The notes under the pieces are model-generated. The model made no database searches, was not told where the DNA came from, and saw only the letters and a program-made list of their open reading frames with translations. A stretch of DNA of 14,178 bases. It comes from an uncultured Clostridium sp. (GTDB lineage Bacteria; Bacillota; Clostridia; TANB77; CAG-508). This document shows, in pieces, positions 1 to 6,663 of this stretch (position 1 is its first letter; each line of letters starts with the position of its first letter). Location of the stretch: the NCBI GenBank assembly GCA_900556865.1, contig USQS01000013.1:1-14178 (forward strand). The letters run 5' to 3'. A program made the position numbers and the translations under genes.

Positions 1-51
1 TGTACCAATGTTAACGTGTGGTTTTGTTCTTTCAAATTTTGCTTTTGCCAT
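1..51 (-). CDS. tuf: Elongation factor Tu, N-terminal fragment cut by the window edge
   Basis: EF-Tu is the GTPase that carries aminoacyl-tRNA to the ribosomal A site. Only 17 codons lie in the window, reading MAKAKFERTKPHVNIGT. This is the conserved EF-Tu start leading into the GTP-binding domain; the P-loop itself is beyond the edge. The ATG at 49-51 has an AAGGAGG ribosome site at 60-66 with an 8-nt spacer. The gene follows fusA in the usual str operon order, but a separate strong promoter at 127-155 indicates that tuf can be made in excess of the upstream genes. The identity is secure from the N-terminus and position, though most of the gene is not visible. Confidence 0.93.
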   Translation of the reverse strand, partial: MAKAKFERTKPHVNIGT

Positions 52-126
52 TTAAAATTCCTCCTTATTTTTGAGATTTCTCTCTATTTTATTTTTAAAT
101 TTAAAATCTTTTTTATTGTTGCTTGC

Positions 127-155
127 ATTATATACTATTTAAAAGAAAAATGCAA
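127..155 (-). promoter_or_regulatory. tuf promoter
   Basis: On the minus strand the -35 is TTGCAT (150-155) and the -10 is TATAAT (127-132), separated by exactly 17 bp. This is a near-consensus housekeeping sigma promoter. It would start transcription near position 120 and give a leader of about 70 nt before the tuf ATG. An inverted repeat, GCTTGCAT at 121-128 and ATGCAAGC at 150-157, overlaps both boxes and could be an operator or chance symmetry. Confidence 0.8.
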
Positions 156-188
156 GCTTTTATTTAATTTTCTTTTTAATTTAATCTA

Positions 189-2270
189 TTAAGCATTTTT
201 ATTTCTTGATGAAACAATTGCTTCACGAACAGATTTAGGAACTTCTTCATAGTGAGATGGTTCCATTGAATAATTTCCTCTACCTTGTGTTCTTGAACGT
301 AAGTCAGTTGCATAACCAAACATTTCAGAAAGTGGAATAAATGCTCTTATTTCTTCATTTCCTTGAACTTCATCCATTCCTTCAATTTTACCACGTCTAG
401 AGTTTACATCTCCAATTACATCTCCCATGTATTCTGTAGGTACAGATATTTCAACTTTCATTATTGGCTCTAATATAACAGCTTTTGCTTGTCTACATCC
501 TTCTTTGAATGCCATTGAAGCAGCTATTTTGAAGGCCATTTCTGAAGAGTCAACTTCATGGTATGAACCATCAACTAATGTTACCTTAAAGTCTATAACT
601 GGATATCCTGCTAAAATTCCGCTTTCAGCAGCTTCTCTCATACCTTGTTCAATTGGTTTAATGTATTCTTTTGGAACAGCTCCTCCAACTATTTTGCTTT
701 CGAATTCTATTCCTTTTCCTGGCTCTAATGGTTCCATTTCAAACCAAACATCACCATATTGTCCTTTACCACCTGACTGACGAATAAATTTACCTTGAAC
801 TCTTACTTTGTTTCTAATTGTTTCTTTATAAGCAACTTGTGGTTTACCAACATTACACTCAACTTTGAATTCTCTTTTTAATCTATCTTCTATTATTTCT
901 AGGTGTAATTCTCCCATTCCTGCTATAATAGTTTGACCAGTTTCATGGTTTGTATATGCTTTAAAAGTTGGATCTTCTTCAGCTAATTTTGCTAAAGCAA
1001 TACCCATTTTTTCTTGAGCCGCTTTATCTTTTGGCTCAATAGCAATATCAATAACTGGCTCTGGGAATTCCATTGATTCAAGTATTACTGGGTTGTTTTC
1101 ATCACATAAAGTATCTCCTGTTGTAACATTTTTTAAGCCAACTGCTGCGGCAATATCACCTGCATATACTTTTTCAATATCTTCTCTGTGATTAGCATGC
1201 ATTTGTAGAATTCTACCAATTCTTTCTTTTTTATCTTTATTAGAGTTTAATACAGAAGAACCTGATTCTAATGTTCCTGAATATACTCTAAAGAAACATA
1301 ATTTACCAACAAATGGATCTGTTGCAATCTTGAAAGCTAAAGCTGCAAATGGTTCATTATCGTCAGTTTTTCTTTCTACTTCATTTCCATCTAAATCTAC
1401 ACCTTTTATATGTGGTATATCTGTTGGAGCTGGCATATAGTCTACTATTGCATTTAATAATTCTTGAACACCTTTATTTTTATAAGATGAACCACAACAA
1501 ACTGTTACTATTTTATTTGCAATTGTTCCTATACGTAAACCTTTTTTAATTTCTTCAGCAGTTAATTCTTCTCCTTCTAGATATTTCATCATTAATTCTT
1601 CATCTTGTTCACATGCTGCTTCTATCATGTTTTGTCTCCATTTTTCGCAATCAGCTTTCATATCTTCAGGAATATCTTGTTCTTCAATTTCTCTTCCTAA
1701 ATCATCTTTGTGAACAAAAGCTCTCATTTTTATTAAGTCAACTATTCCTTGGAAATAGTCTTCTTTACCAATTGGTAATTGGATTGGTACTGCGTTTGCG
1801 TGTAATCTATTTTTTAATTGGTCAACACAAAGCATAAAATCTGCACCAACTATATCCATTTTGTTTACATATACCATTCTTGGTACATTGTATTTATCTG
1901 CCTGTCTCCAAACAGTTTCTGTTTGTGGTTGAACTCCACCTTTAGCAGCTAAAACTGTAACCGCACCATCTAGAACTTTAAGTGATCTTTGAACCTCTAC
2001 TGTAAAGTCAACGTGTCCTGGAGTATCAATTATATTTATTCTATGATTGTCCCAAAAACATGTTGTAGCAGCAGATGTTATTGTTATACCTCTCTCTTGT
2101 TCTTGTGCCATCCAGTCCATTGTAGCTGCACCTTCGTGAACTTCTCCTATTTTATGAGTTTTTCCTGTATAAAAAAGTATTCTTTCTGTTGTTGTTGTTT
2201 TTCCAGCATCAATATGTGCCATTATTCCTATATTTCTTGTTCTTTCTAATGGACATGCTCTTCCTGCCAT
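189..2270 (-). CDS. fusA: Elongation factor G
   Basis: EF-G is the translational GTPase that drives tRNA-mRNA translocation and, with ribosome recycling factor, splits post-termination ribosomes. The 693 residues are full length. Domain I shows the P-loop AHIDAGKTT (18-26), the switch I region ending RGITI (60-64), G3 DTPGH (82-86) and G4 NKMD (136-139). Domains II to V follow, including the conserved RSRTQGRG segment near the C-terminus. The ATG start is preceded by GAGGGGAGG (2280-2288) with a 9-nt spacer. It lies downstream of rpsL and rpsG and upstream of tuf. A perfect 9-bp hairpin sits immediately 5' of the ribosome site. No terminator is seen before tuf. Confidence 0.98.
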   Translation of the reverse strand: MAGRACPLERTRNIGIMAHIDAGKTTTTERILFYTGKTHKIGEVHEGAATMDWMAQEQERGITITSAATTCFWDNHRINIIDTPGHVDFTVEVQRSLKVLDGAVTVLAAKGGVQPQTETVWRQADKYNVPRMVYVNKMDIVGADFMLCVDQLKNRLHANAVPIQLPIGKEDYFQGIVDLIKMRAFVHKDDLGREIEEQDIPEDMKADCEKWRQNMIEAACEQDEELMMKYLEGEELTAEEIKKGLRIGTIANKIVTVCCGSSYKNKGVQELLNAIVDYMPAPTDIPHIKGVDLDGNEVERKTDDNEPFAALAFKIATDPFVGKLCFFRVYSGTLESGSSVLNSNKDKKERIGRILQMHANHREDIEKVYAGDIAAAVGLKNVTTGDTLCDENNPVILESMEFPEPVIDIAIEPKDKAAQEKMGIALAKLAEEDPTFKAYTNHETGQTIIAGMGELHLEIIEDRLKREFKVECNVGKPQVAYKETIRNKVRVQGKFIRQSGGKGQYGDVWFEMEPLEPGKGIEFESKIVGGAVPKEYIKPIEQGMREAAESGILAGYPVIDFKVTLVDGSYHEVDSSEMAFKIAASMAFKEGCRQAKAVILEPIMKVEISVPTEYMGDVIGDVNSRRGKIEGMDEVQGNEEIRAFIPLSEMFGYATDLRSRTQGRGNYSMEPSHYEEVPKSVREAIVSSRNKNA

Positions 2271-2289
2271 CTATTTTTTCCTCCCCTCT

Positions 2290-2309
2290 AAATTGAGTTT
2301 ACTCAATTT
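2290..2309 (-). promoter_or_regulatory. Hairpin directly upstream of the fusA ribosome site
   Basis: AAATTGAGT (2290-2298) and ACTCAATTT (2301-2309) are perfect complements. In the fusA mRNA this hairpin ends one base before the GAGGGGAGG ribosome site. No U-run follows on the minus strand, so it is not an intrinsic terminator. It could be a 5' processing or stability element, or a translational control site for fusA. The structure is seen in the sequence; its function is inferred. Confidence 0.4.
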
Positions 2310-2340
2310 ACAAAAATTGACTAATTAGTTTTTAATATTT

Positions 2341-2346
2341 ATTATA
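2341..2346 (-). promoter_or_regulatory. Possible -10 box for an internal fusA promoter
   Basis: The minus strand reads TATAAT here, 70 nt upstream of the fusA start, in the 146-bp rpsG-fusA gap. A TTGCAT upstream is 20 bp away, which is too far for a good -35, and no box lies at 16-18 bp. It is listed only as a weak candidate. fusA may be served entirely by the rpsL promoter. Confidence 0.25.
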
Positions 2347-2416
2347 ACCATAACATATACTATTATATGCAAATATTAATAATACAAAATATATACTTTC
2401 TAATTTTGTCGATTTT

Positions 2417-2887
2417 TTAGAATTTGTAATGTGCAAAAGCTTTGTTTGCTTCAGCCATTTTGTGTGTATCTTCTTTTTTCTTGAATGCTCCACCATTTCC
2501 AGCAACCGCATCCATTATTTCGCCAGCCAATTTTTCTGCCATTGTTTTTTCATGTCTTTTTCTACTATATGCTACAAGCCATCTTAAACCTAATGTTTGT
2601 CTTCTTTCAGGTCTAATTTCTAATGGAACTTGGTATGTTGCTCCACCAACTCTTCTTGCTTTTACTTCTAGAACTGGCATAATATTTTCTAAAGCTGCTT
2701 CAAAAACTTCTAATGGTTCTTTTCCTTCTTTTTCTCTTATGATATCAAATGCATCATAAACTATTTTTTGAGCAACTGTTTTTTTACCATCTAACATTAT
2801 GTTATTTACTAGTTTTGTAACAACTTTGCTATTATATATTGGATCTGGTAAAACATCTCTTTTTGCTATAAATCCTCTTCTTGGCAC
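2417..2887 (-). CDS. rpsG: 30S ribosomal protein S7
   Basis: S7 is the primary assembly protein of the 30S head and contacts mRNA and tRNA at the E site. The 156 residues are full length, beginning MPRRGFIAKRDV and containing the conserved RRVGGATYQVP (78-88) and GLRWLV (99-104) segments. The start is GTG at 2885-2887, fixed by an AAGGAGG site (2896-2902) with an 8-nt spacer and by the conserved PRRG N-terminus. It is separated from rpsL by an unusually long 341-bp gap holding two RNA-structure candidates. In E. coli S7 represses its own synthesis by binding the S12-S7 intercistronic mRNA; the structured leader here is compatible with that but not shown to be homologous. Confidence 0.98.
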   Translation of the reverse strand: MPRRGFIAKRDVLPDPIYNSKVVTKLVNNIMLDGKKTVAQKIVYDAFDIIREKEGKEPLEVFEAALENIMPVLEVKARRVGGATYQVPLEIRPERRQTLGLRWLVAYSRKRHEKTMAEKLAGEIMDAVAGNGGAFKKKEDTHKMAEANKAFAHYKF

Positions 2888-2930
2888 TATTCTTCCCTCC
2901 TTAAATTTATATTAGATATTTATAAAATAC

Positions 2931-3006
2931 CTTAGGTACTCTGAAAAGTATTTTTACTTTTCCGTATAGTGCATATAATATATTCCTAAATTTAAGTACC
3001 CTTAAG
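2931..3006 (-). promoter_or_regulatory. Structured leader of rpsG, candidate S7 control element
   Basis: On the minus-strand RNA a closing stem pairs CUUA and GGUACU (3006-2995, with AG bulged) with AGUACC and UAAG (2940-2931). Inside it sits an 8-bp hairpin GAAAAGUA/UACUUUUC with a 4-nt loop (2962-2943). The structure ends 28 nt before the rpsG ribosome site. S7 autoregulation through the same intercistronic region is established in E. coli. Whether this element binds S7 is inference. Neither hairpin has a U-run, so transcription termination is unlikely. Confidence 0.4.
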
Positions 3007-3010
3007 TTCA

Positions 3011-3031
3011 TTCTAAATACAATATTTAGAA
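3011..3031. repeat. Short perfect inverted repeat in the rpsL-rpsG gap
   Basis: TTCTAAATA (3011-3019) and TATTTAGAA (3023-3031) form a perfect 9-bp stem with a 3-nt loop. On the minus-strand RNA it lies just upstream of the rpsG leader stem and could stack next to it. It is A+T only apart from one C-G pair, and there is no U-run. It may be part of the leader fold or may be chance in A+T-rich DNA. Confidence 0.35.
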
Positions 3032-3108
3032 AAATTTAGTAAGTATTACAAGCACTACTTTTAAAATTGCTAACATTCTAATAAAGCTTTAAAACCATGT
3101 AAATCATG

Positions 3109-3216
3109 TAAATTAGGTATATTGTGCATTTTTTGAGATTTATTTCAAGACGAAGGCGTACGTTTGTACGTCGAGGTTTGAAATGAATATCGAAAATGTG
3201 CAAGATGCCTGATTTA
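3109..3216 (+). repeat. Long, nearly complete hairpin between rpsL and rpsG
   Basis: A 108-nt palindrome folds into one rod. Outer stem 3109-3120 pairs with 3205-3216 (12 bp). The next stem, 3122-3132, pairs with 3193-3203 (11 bp). Then 3135-3149 pairs with 3177-3191 with one mismatch. The tip 3155-3161 pairs with 3166-3172 around a GUUU loop. An internal loop holds adjacent G and A residues (3152-3153 and 3173-3174) that could form tandem G-A pairs. About 45 pairs form in total. All seven non-Watson-Crick differences between the arms are G-U on the plus strand and A-C on the minus strand. This suggests the functional or ancestral RNA is the plus strand, opposite to the ribosomal genes. It ends 12 nt after the rpsL stop codon. 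A dispersed palindromic element or an antisense hairpin RNA are the main options; no plus-strand promoter was found. Confidence 0.65.
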
Positions 3217-3228
3217 ATCGATTTTATC

Positions 3229-3642
3229 TTATTTTTTAGGTTTCTTAGCCCCATACTTAGAACGAGCTTGCATTCTGTCTTTAACTCCTGCTGTATCCAA
3301 TGTTCCTCTAATTATGTGGTATCTAACACCTGGAAGGTCTTTTACTCTTCCTCCTCTTATTAAAACAACACTATGTTCTTGTAGGTTGTGTCCTATACCT
3401 GGAATGTAAGATGTAACTTCATATCCATTAGATAAACGAACTCTGGCAACTTTTCTTAAAGCAGAGTTTGGCTTTTTAGGTGTTACTGTTTTTACTACTG
3501 TACAAACTCCTCTTTTTTGTGGAGACCTATTATTTGTTAGTCTTTTATTTTTTGAGTTATATCCATGTTGAAGAGCTGGTGCAGTTGTTTTTGTAACTCC
3601 TGATTTTCTACCTTTTCTTACTAATTGATTAATTGTTGGCAC
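3229..3642 (-). CDS. rpsL: 30S ribosomal protein S12
   Basis: S12 sits at the 30S decoding centre and governs accuracy. The 137 residues are full length and include the 13-14 residue insertion after the N-terminal helix that marks Gram-positive S12. The accuracy loops are PKKPNSALRK (55-64) and RGGRVKDLPG (96-105). Lys56 and Lys101 are the residues whose replacement confers streptomycin resistance in Bacillus, and both are wild type here. Asp102 is the position methylthiolated by RimO where that enzyme exists. The start is GTG at 3640-3642 with an AGGAGGTG-type site at 3650-3657. It is the first gene of the str operon and has its own promoter; rpoC does not precede it in this window. Confidence 0.98.
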   Translation of the reverse strand: MPTINQLVRKGRKSGVTKTTAPALQHGYNSKNKRLTNNRSPQKRGVCTVVKTVTPKKPNSALRKVARVRLSNGYEVTSYIPGIGHNLQEHSVVLIRGGRVKDLPGVRYHIIRGTLDTAGVKDRMQARSKYGAKKPKK

Positions 3643-3708
3643 TTAAATTCACCTCCTAAATTTTTATTTATTTGTTATAAAATTCCAATACAATTTCACA
3701 ACAGATAT

Positions 3709-3737
3709 ATTTTATCATTAAATCTTTTCTCTGTCAA
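3709..3737 (-). promoter_or_regulatory. rpsL (str operon) promoter
   Basis: The minus strand carries a perfect -35 TTGACA (3732-3737), a 17-bp spacer and -10 TAAAAT (3709-3714). It gives a leader of about 60 nt before the rpsL GTG. Its -35 lies 18 bp from the -35 of the divergent plus-strand promoter at 3756, so the two polymerases would load back to back. Confidence 0.9.
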
Positions 3738-3755
3738 TGAATTTAGCTAAAAATA

Positions 3756-3784
3756 TTGATTTTTTCGTGTATTCATGGTATAAT
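3756..3784 (+). promoter_or_regulatory. Promoter of the small membrane protein gene
   Basis: The plus strand has -35 TTGATT (3756-3761), a 17-bp spacer and a perfect -10 TATAAT (3779-3784). Transcription would start near 3791, giving a leader of about 73 nt before the ATG at 3864. The leader is visibly richer in G+C than the surrounding spacer DNA. A short CGTC/GACG stem can form in it, but no known riboswitch was recognised. Confidence 0.75.
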
Positions 3785-3863
3785 TAAAGTATCATAAAAT
3801 CAGATGATGGGATAAAGAAGCTTGGTTACCTTCCGTCAATAATTCGACGCCCGAGGAGACAAA

Positions 3864-4067
3864 ATGAAAAACTTTGGACTTTTTTTCTTGGTGTGGTGCT
3901 TTCTAGCACTGACTATACTTACTGGATGTCTACTTGTGTGGATTGTTCTTAACCTTGAGTTCGTAAAATTCTGGATTGTTCAAAACATGCAGAGCATTCT
4001 ATTTGTGGTCGTGGCCTCTCTGATGTGTACGATTACATTTTTTGGGTTTATCCACAAGAAAAAGTAA
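3864..4067 (+). CDS. Small two-helix membrane protein of unknown function
   Basis: I do not recognise this 67-residue protein. It has two hydrophobic segments (about 4-31 and 44-63), a short middle with E32 and K35, and a C-terminal H-K-K-K tail. It is therefore probably a two-pass inner membrane protein with the tail in the cytoplasm. LTGC at 19-22 resembles a lipobox, but the chain stays hydrophobic after the cysteine, so a lipoprotein is less likely. A complete unit supports real expression: a good promoter, GAGGAG (3853-3858) 5 nt before the ATG, and a strong terminator. None of its 11 leucines is TTA, whereas nrdG next door uses TTA for 9 of 14, so it may have been acquired. It is divergent from rpsL and convergent with nrdG. 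A toxin or a stress peptide are possible but unsupported. Confidence 0.65.
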   Translation: MKNFGLFFLVWCFLALTILTGCLLVWIVLNLEFVKFWIVQNMQSILFVVVASLMCTITFFGFIHKKK

Positions 4068-4072
4068 GGTAA

Positions 4073-4103
4073 AAAAGGGGCGGAATCTTTTTCCGCCCCT
4101 TTT
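4073..4103. terminator. Strong bidirectional terminator between the small gene and nrdG
   Basis: AAAAGGGGCGGAA (4073-4085) and TTCCGCCCCTTTT (4091-4103) make a perfect 13-bp stem with a 5-nt loop. On the plus strand a T-rich run continues to 4110. On the minus strand the stem ends in six U (4076-4071). It therefore ends both convergent transcripts. The nrdG stop codon (4102-4104) lies partly inside the arm. The GC-rich core stands out from the surrounding DNA. Confidence 0.93.
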
Positions 4104-4665
4104 ATTTTTTCACTAATTCAGCATTTTCATATCTTTCTTCATCTCCAAATTTCATTTGTACTAGGCAATTATTTTTTAAACTTGCTTTTACATCTATTTT
4201 TCTTTGGTTAGTAGACCCTCTAAATTTTAGGTCTATTATTTTATTTTGTTCTTGGAATTCCCCATCTACTATAATATCTATATTGTCTAACAATTTAGGA
4301 GTGAATTCAAATTTTTTATACATCTCTCCTAAAACATTTTTTTCAAAATCATATCCCGTATAACACCAAATGGTTTTATTTGGATATTTTTGTTTTACTT
4401 TTTTTACTAAATTTACTAAAGCTTCTTGGTTTTGTGGTTCTAATGGTTCCCCTCCTAAAATTGACAAACCTGAAATATAATCATGTGACATTTGTTCTAA
4501 TATGTAATTTTCTGTTTCTTCTGTGAATTCTTTTCCATATTTAAAATTCCATGCTTCTGGGTTATGGCAACCTTTACAATGAAAATGACATCCACTTACA
4601 TAAAGTGACACTCTAACTCCTGTTCCATCTTGAATATCTACTGCTTTTATATCTGCATAATTCAT
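4102..4665 (-). CDS. nrdG: Anaerobic ribonucleoside-triphosphate reductase activating protein
   Basis: NrdG is a radical SAM iron-sulfur enzyme. It uses reductive cleavage of S-adenosylmethionine to place the glycyl radical on NrdD, the oxygen-sensitive reductase that makes deoxyribonucleotides. The cluster motif CxxxCxxC is at C26, C30 and C33, and the GGEP motif (71-74) follows in the SAM site. The 187 residues are in the normal family range; the last ~35 form a charged tail of no recognised domain. The ATG start has an AAGGAAAG-like site about 10 nt upstream. The partner nrdD is not adjacent in this window, unlike the common nrdD-nrdG arrangement. No convincing promoter was found in the 127-bp gap before it, so readthrough from ftsH is possible. 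Confidence 0.93.
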   Translation of the reverse strand: MNYADIKAVDIQDGTGVRVSLYVSGCHFHCKGCHNPEAWNFKYGKEFTEETENYILEQMSHDYISGLSILGGEPLEPQNQEALVNLVKKVKQKYPNKTIWCYTGYDFEKNVLGEMYKKFEFTPKLLDNIDIIVDGEFQEQNKIIDLKFRGSTNQRKIDVKASLKNNCLVQMKFGDEERYENAELVKK

Positions 4666-4740
4666 ATAATCACTTTCCTTCCAATCTATAATTTTAATTT
4701 TTTAAAGTTTTTATGTTTATTTATCTTTACAAAACCAACA

Positions 4741-4765
4741 AAGAGTAGATTTTAAATCTACTCTT
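4741..4765 (-). terminator. Probable ftsH terminator
   Basis: AAGAGTAGATT (4741-4751) and AATCTACTCTT (4755-4765) form a perfect 11-bp stem with a 3-nt loop, 27 nt after the ftsH stop codon. On the minus strand it is followed by a moderately U-rich stretch with interruptions (TGTTGGTTTTG). Termination is therefore probably partial and could allow some readthrough into nrdG. Confidence 0.6.
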
Positions 4766-4792
4766 CAAAAATATTTATAATTTCAAATTACA

Positions 4793-6595
4793 TTAAGAAT
4801 TAAAAACTGCATCAAATTCTTGACCATCAATCTTTTCTTTTTCAAGCAATATTCCCGCAACAATGTGAAGTTTATCTATATTATTTGACAAAATTTCTCT
4901 TGCCGTATTATATGCTTTATCTATAATTTTCTTTATTTCTTCATCAATTACAGCAGCTGTTTCTTCAGAATAATTTTTAGTTTGTGCTAAATCTCTACCA
5001 AGAAATACTTCCCCTTGGCCTTGCCCAAACATTATTGCTCCAATTCTTTCACTCATACCATAAATTGTAACCATATTTCTTGCAATTTGGCTTGCTCTTT
5101 CTATATCATTACTTGCCCCTGTTGAAATATCGTTTAAAATTAAGGCTTCTGAAACTCTACCTCCAAGTAAAGAAACAATTTGTTCTTCCATAGCCGTTTT
5201 AGACATAAAAGATTTATCTTCTGTAGGTCTATACATAGTATAACCTCCAGCCATTCCTCTTGGTACAATTGAAATTTCATGAACTGGATCTTGGGTTGGT
5301 AAAAATCTACTAACTACCGCATGACCAGCTTCATGGTATGCAACTAATTTCTTTTCATGTTCACTTCTAACTCTTGTTTTCTTTTCTGGACCCATAGTAA
5401 CTTTAACCATGGCATCTTCTATTTCTTGCATTCCAATTTCTTTTTTATTTCTTCTTGCACTAAGCAAAGCCGCTTCATTTAGTATATTTTCTAGGTCTGC
5501 ACCCGCAAATCCTGATGTGTTTTTCGCAATAACTTTTAAATCCACATCATCAGCTAGTTTTTTCTTTTTACTATGAACTTCTAGTATTTGCTCTCTTGCT
5601 TTTACATCTGGAGCACCTACTACTATTTGCCTATCAAACCTACCTGCTCTTAAAAGTGCTTTATCTAGTACATCTGGTCTATTTGTTGCAGCTAATACTA
5701 TAACACCTTCATTAGCTGAAAATCCGTCCATTTCAACAAGTAATTGATTAAGCGTTTGTTCTCTTTCGTCATGACCTCCACCAAGACCAGCACCTCTTTG
5801 ACGCCCAACAGCATCTATTTCATCTATAAAAATTATACATGGGGCATTTCTTTTAGCTTGCTCAAATAAATCTCTTACTCTTGAAGCTCCAACACCGACA
5901 AACATTTCAACAAAGTCTGAACCACTTATTATAAAAAATGGCACTCCTGCTTCTCCTGCAACAGCTTTTGCAAGAAGTGTTTTACCAGTTCCTGGTGCAC
6001 CTACAAGTAATACACCTTTTGGTATTCTTGCACCCATGTCTGTAAACTTTTTAGGGTTTTTCAAAAATTCAACAATTTCTTCTAATTCTTCTTTTTCTTC
6101 ATCAACACCTGCAACATCATCAAAATTAATTTTATTTTTTTCTGCCACATTTAGCATTCTAGCTCTGCTTTTTCCAAAAGTCATTGTTTTGCTTCCATTT
6201 TGACCGCCAGTTGAACTCATCATAAAGAACCAGAATATTAAAAATATTATAAGTAAACCAAATGGTGTAATTAAGCTAAGAAGAGTTACCCAAATAGATT
6301 CTGAATCTTCCTCTACTGAAAGAGTTCCTGCTTTTATATGATCTTGCACATATGTTACAAAACTATCTAAACTTGGTATATTAACTTGCTTTTGCGAATT
6401 ATCTGTAAGTGTTACAGTTGCAGACTTTCCATCAGATGCTAATTCAACACTTGAAACATTTCCTTGCTCAATATTTCCAATAAGGTCTGAATAGGTCATT
6501 TTTGAATTACTATTCTCCATAATTGATGAAATAAGTACTATTAAAATTATTCCTACAATTAGCCATATGGCTAAAGATTTTATTCCATTTTTCAC
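4793..6595 (-). CDS. ftsH: ATP-dependent zinc metalloprotease FtsH
   Basis: FtsH is a membrane-anchored hexameric AAA+ protease that degrades misassembled membrane proteins and unstable regulators. The 600 residues show TM1 (7-24), an extracytoplasmic domain (about 30-100), TM2 (104-126), Walker A GAPGTGKT (199-206), Walker B IIFIDEID (254-261) and the second region of homology (303-322) with arginine fingers R319 and R322. The M41 protease has HEAGH (421-425) with D497 as the probable third zinc ligand. The SRH reads DKALLRAGRF where DPALLRPGRF is usual, a mild variation. The start is GTG at 6593-6595 with AAAGGA 12 nt upstream; no ATG is available in frame. It has its own promoter after tilS and a hairpin behind it. 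The hpt gene often found between tilS and ftsH is absent. Confidence 0.98.
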   Translation of the reverse strand: MKNGIKSLAIWLIVGIILIVLISSIMENSNSKMTYSDLIGNIEQGNVSSVELASDGKSATVTLTDNSQKQVNIPSLDSFVTYVQDHIKAGTLSVEEDSESIWVTLLSLITPFGLLIIFLIFWFFMMSSTGGQNGSKTMTFGKSRARMLNVAEKNKINFDDVAGVDEEKEELEEIVEFLKNPKKFTDMGARIPKGVLLVGAPGTGKTLLAKAVAGEAGVPFFIISGSDFVEMFVGVGASRVRDLFEQAKRNAPCIIFIDEIDAVGRQRGAGLGGGHDEREQTLNQLLVEMDGFSANEGVIVLAATNRPDVLDKALLRAGRFDRQIVVGAPDVKAREQILEVHSKKKKLADDVDLKVIAKNTSGFAGADLENILNEAALLSARRNKKEIGMQEIEDAMVKVTMGPEKKTRVRSEHEKKLVAYHEAGHAVVSRFLPTQDPVHEISIVPRGMAGGYTMYRPTEDKSFMSKTAMEEQIVSLLGGRVSEALILNDISTGASNDIERASQIARNMVTIYGMSERIGAIMFGQGQGEVFLGRDLAQTKNYSEETAAVIDEEIKKIIDKAYNTAREILSNNIDKLHIVAGILLEKEKIDGQEFDAVFNS

Positions 6596-6663
6596 AGTTT
6601 TTCACGTTCCTTTCTAAAGGCTTGAATTAAATTAAAAATTTTTACCTTCCTTCACGTATTGCA

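Noticed and set aside
427..780. Open frame of 117 codons on the plus strand inside fusA, and similar plus-strand frames in rpsG, tilS, dnaB, hrcA, metG and the coiled-coil gene
   Set aside because: These are antisense shadows of conserved minus-strand genes, with no ribosome sites or promoters of their own and low-complexity translations.
2290..2309. Intrinsic terminator between rpsG and fusA
   Set aside because: The hairpin is followed by the fusA ribosome site on the minus strand, not by a U-run.
3149..3177. Canonical kink-turn at the G-A internal loop of the long hairpin
   Set aside because: Adjacent G and A residues are placed to form tandem G-A pairs, but only one base is bulged beside them, not the three expected, so it is not called a kink-turn.
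3882..3932. Lipoprotein signal (LTGC) in the small membrane protein
   Set aside because: The sequence after the cysteine stays hydrophobic for about nine residues, which fits a transmembrane helix better than a lipidated, exported protein.
4666..4740. Promoter for nrdG
   Set aside because: Only weak combinations such as TTGGTT with CATAAA at 17 bp were seen. They are too poor to list as a feature.
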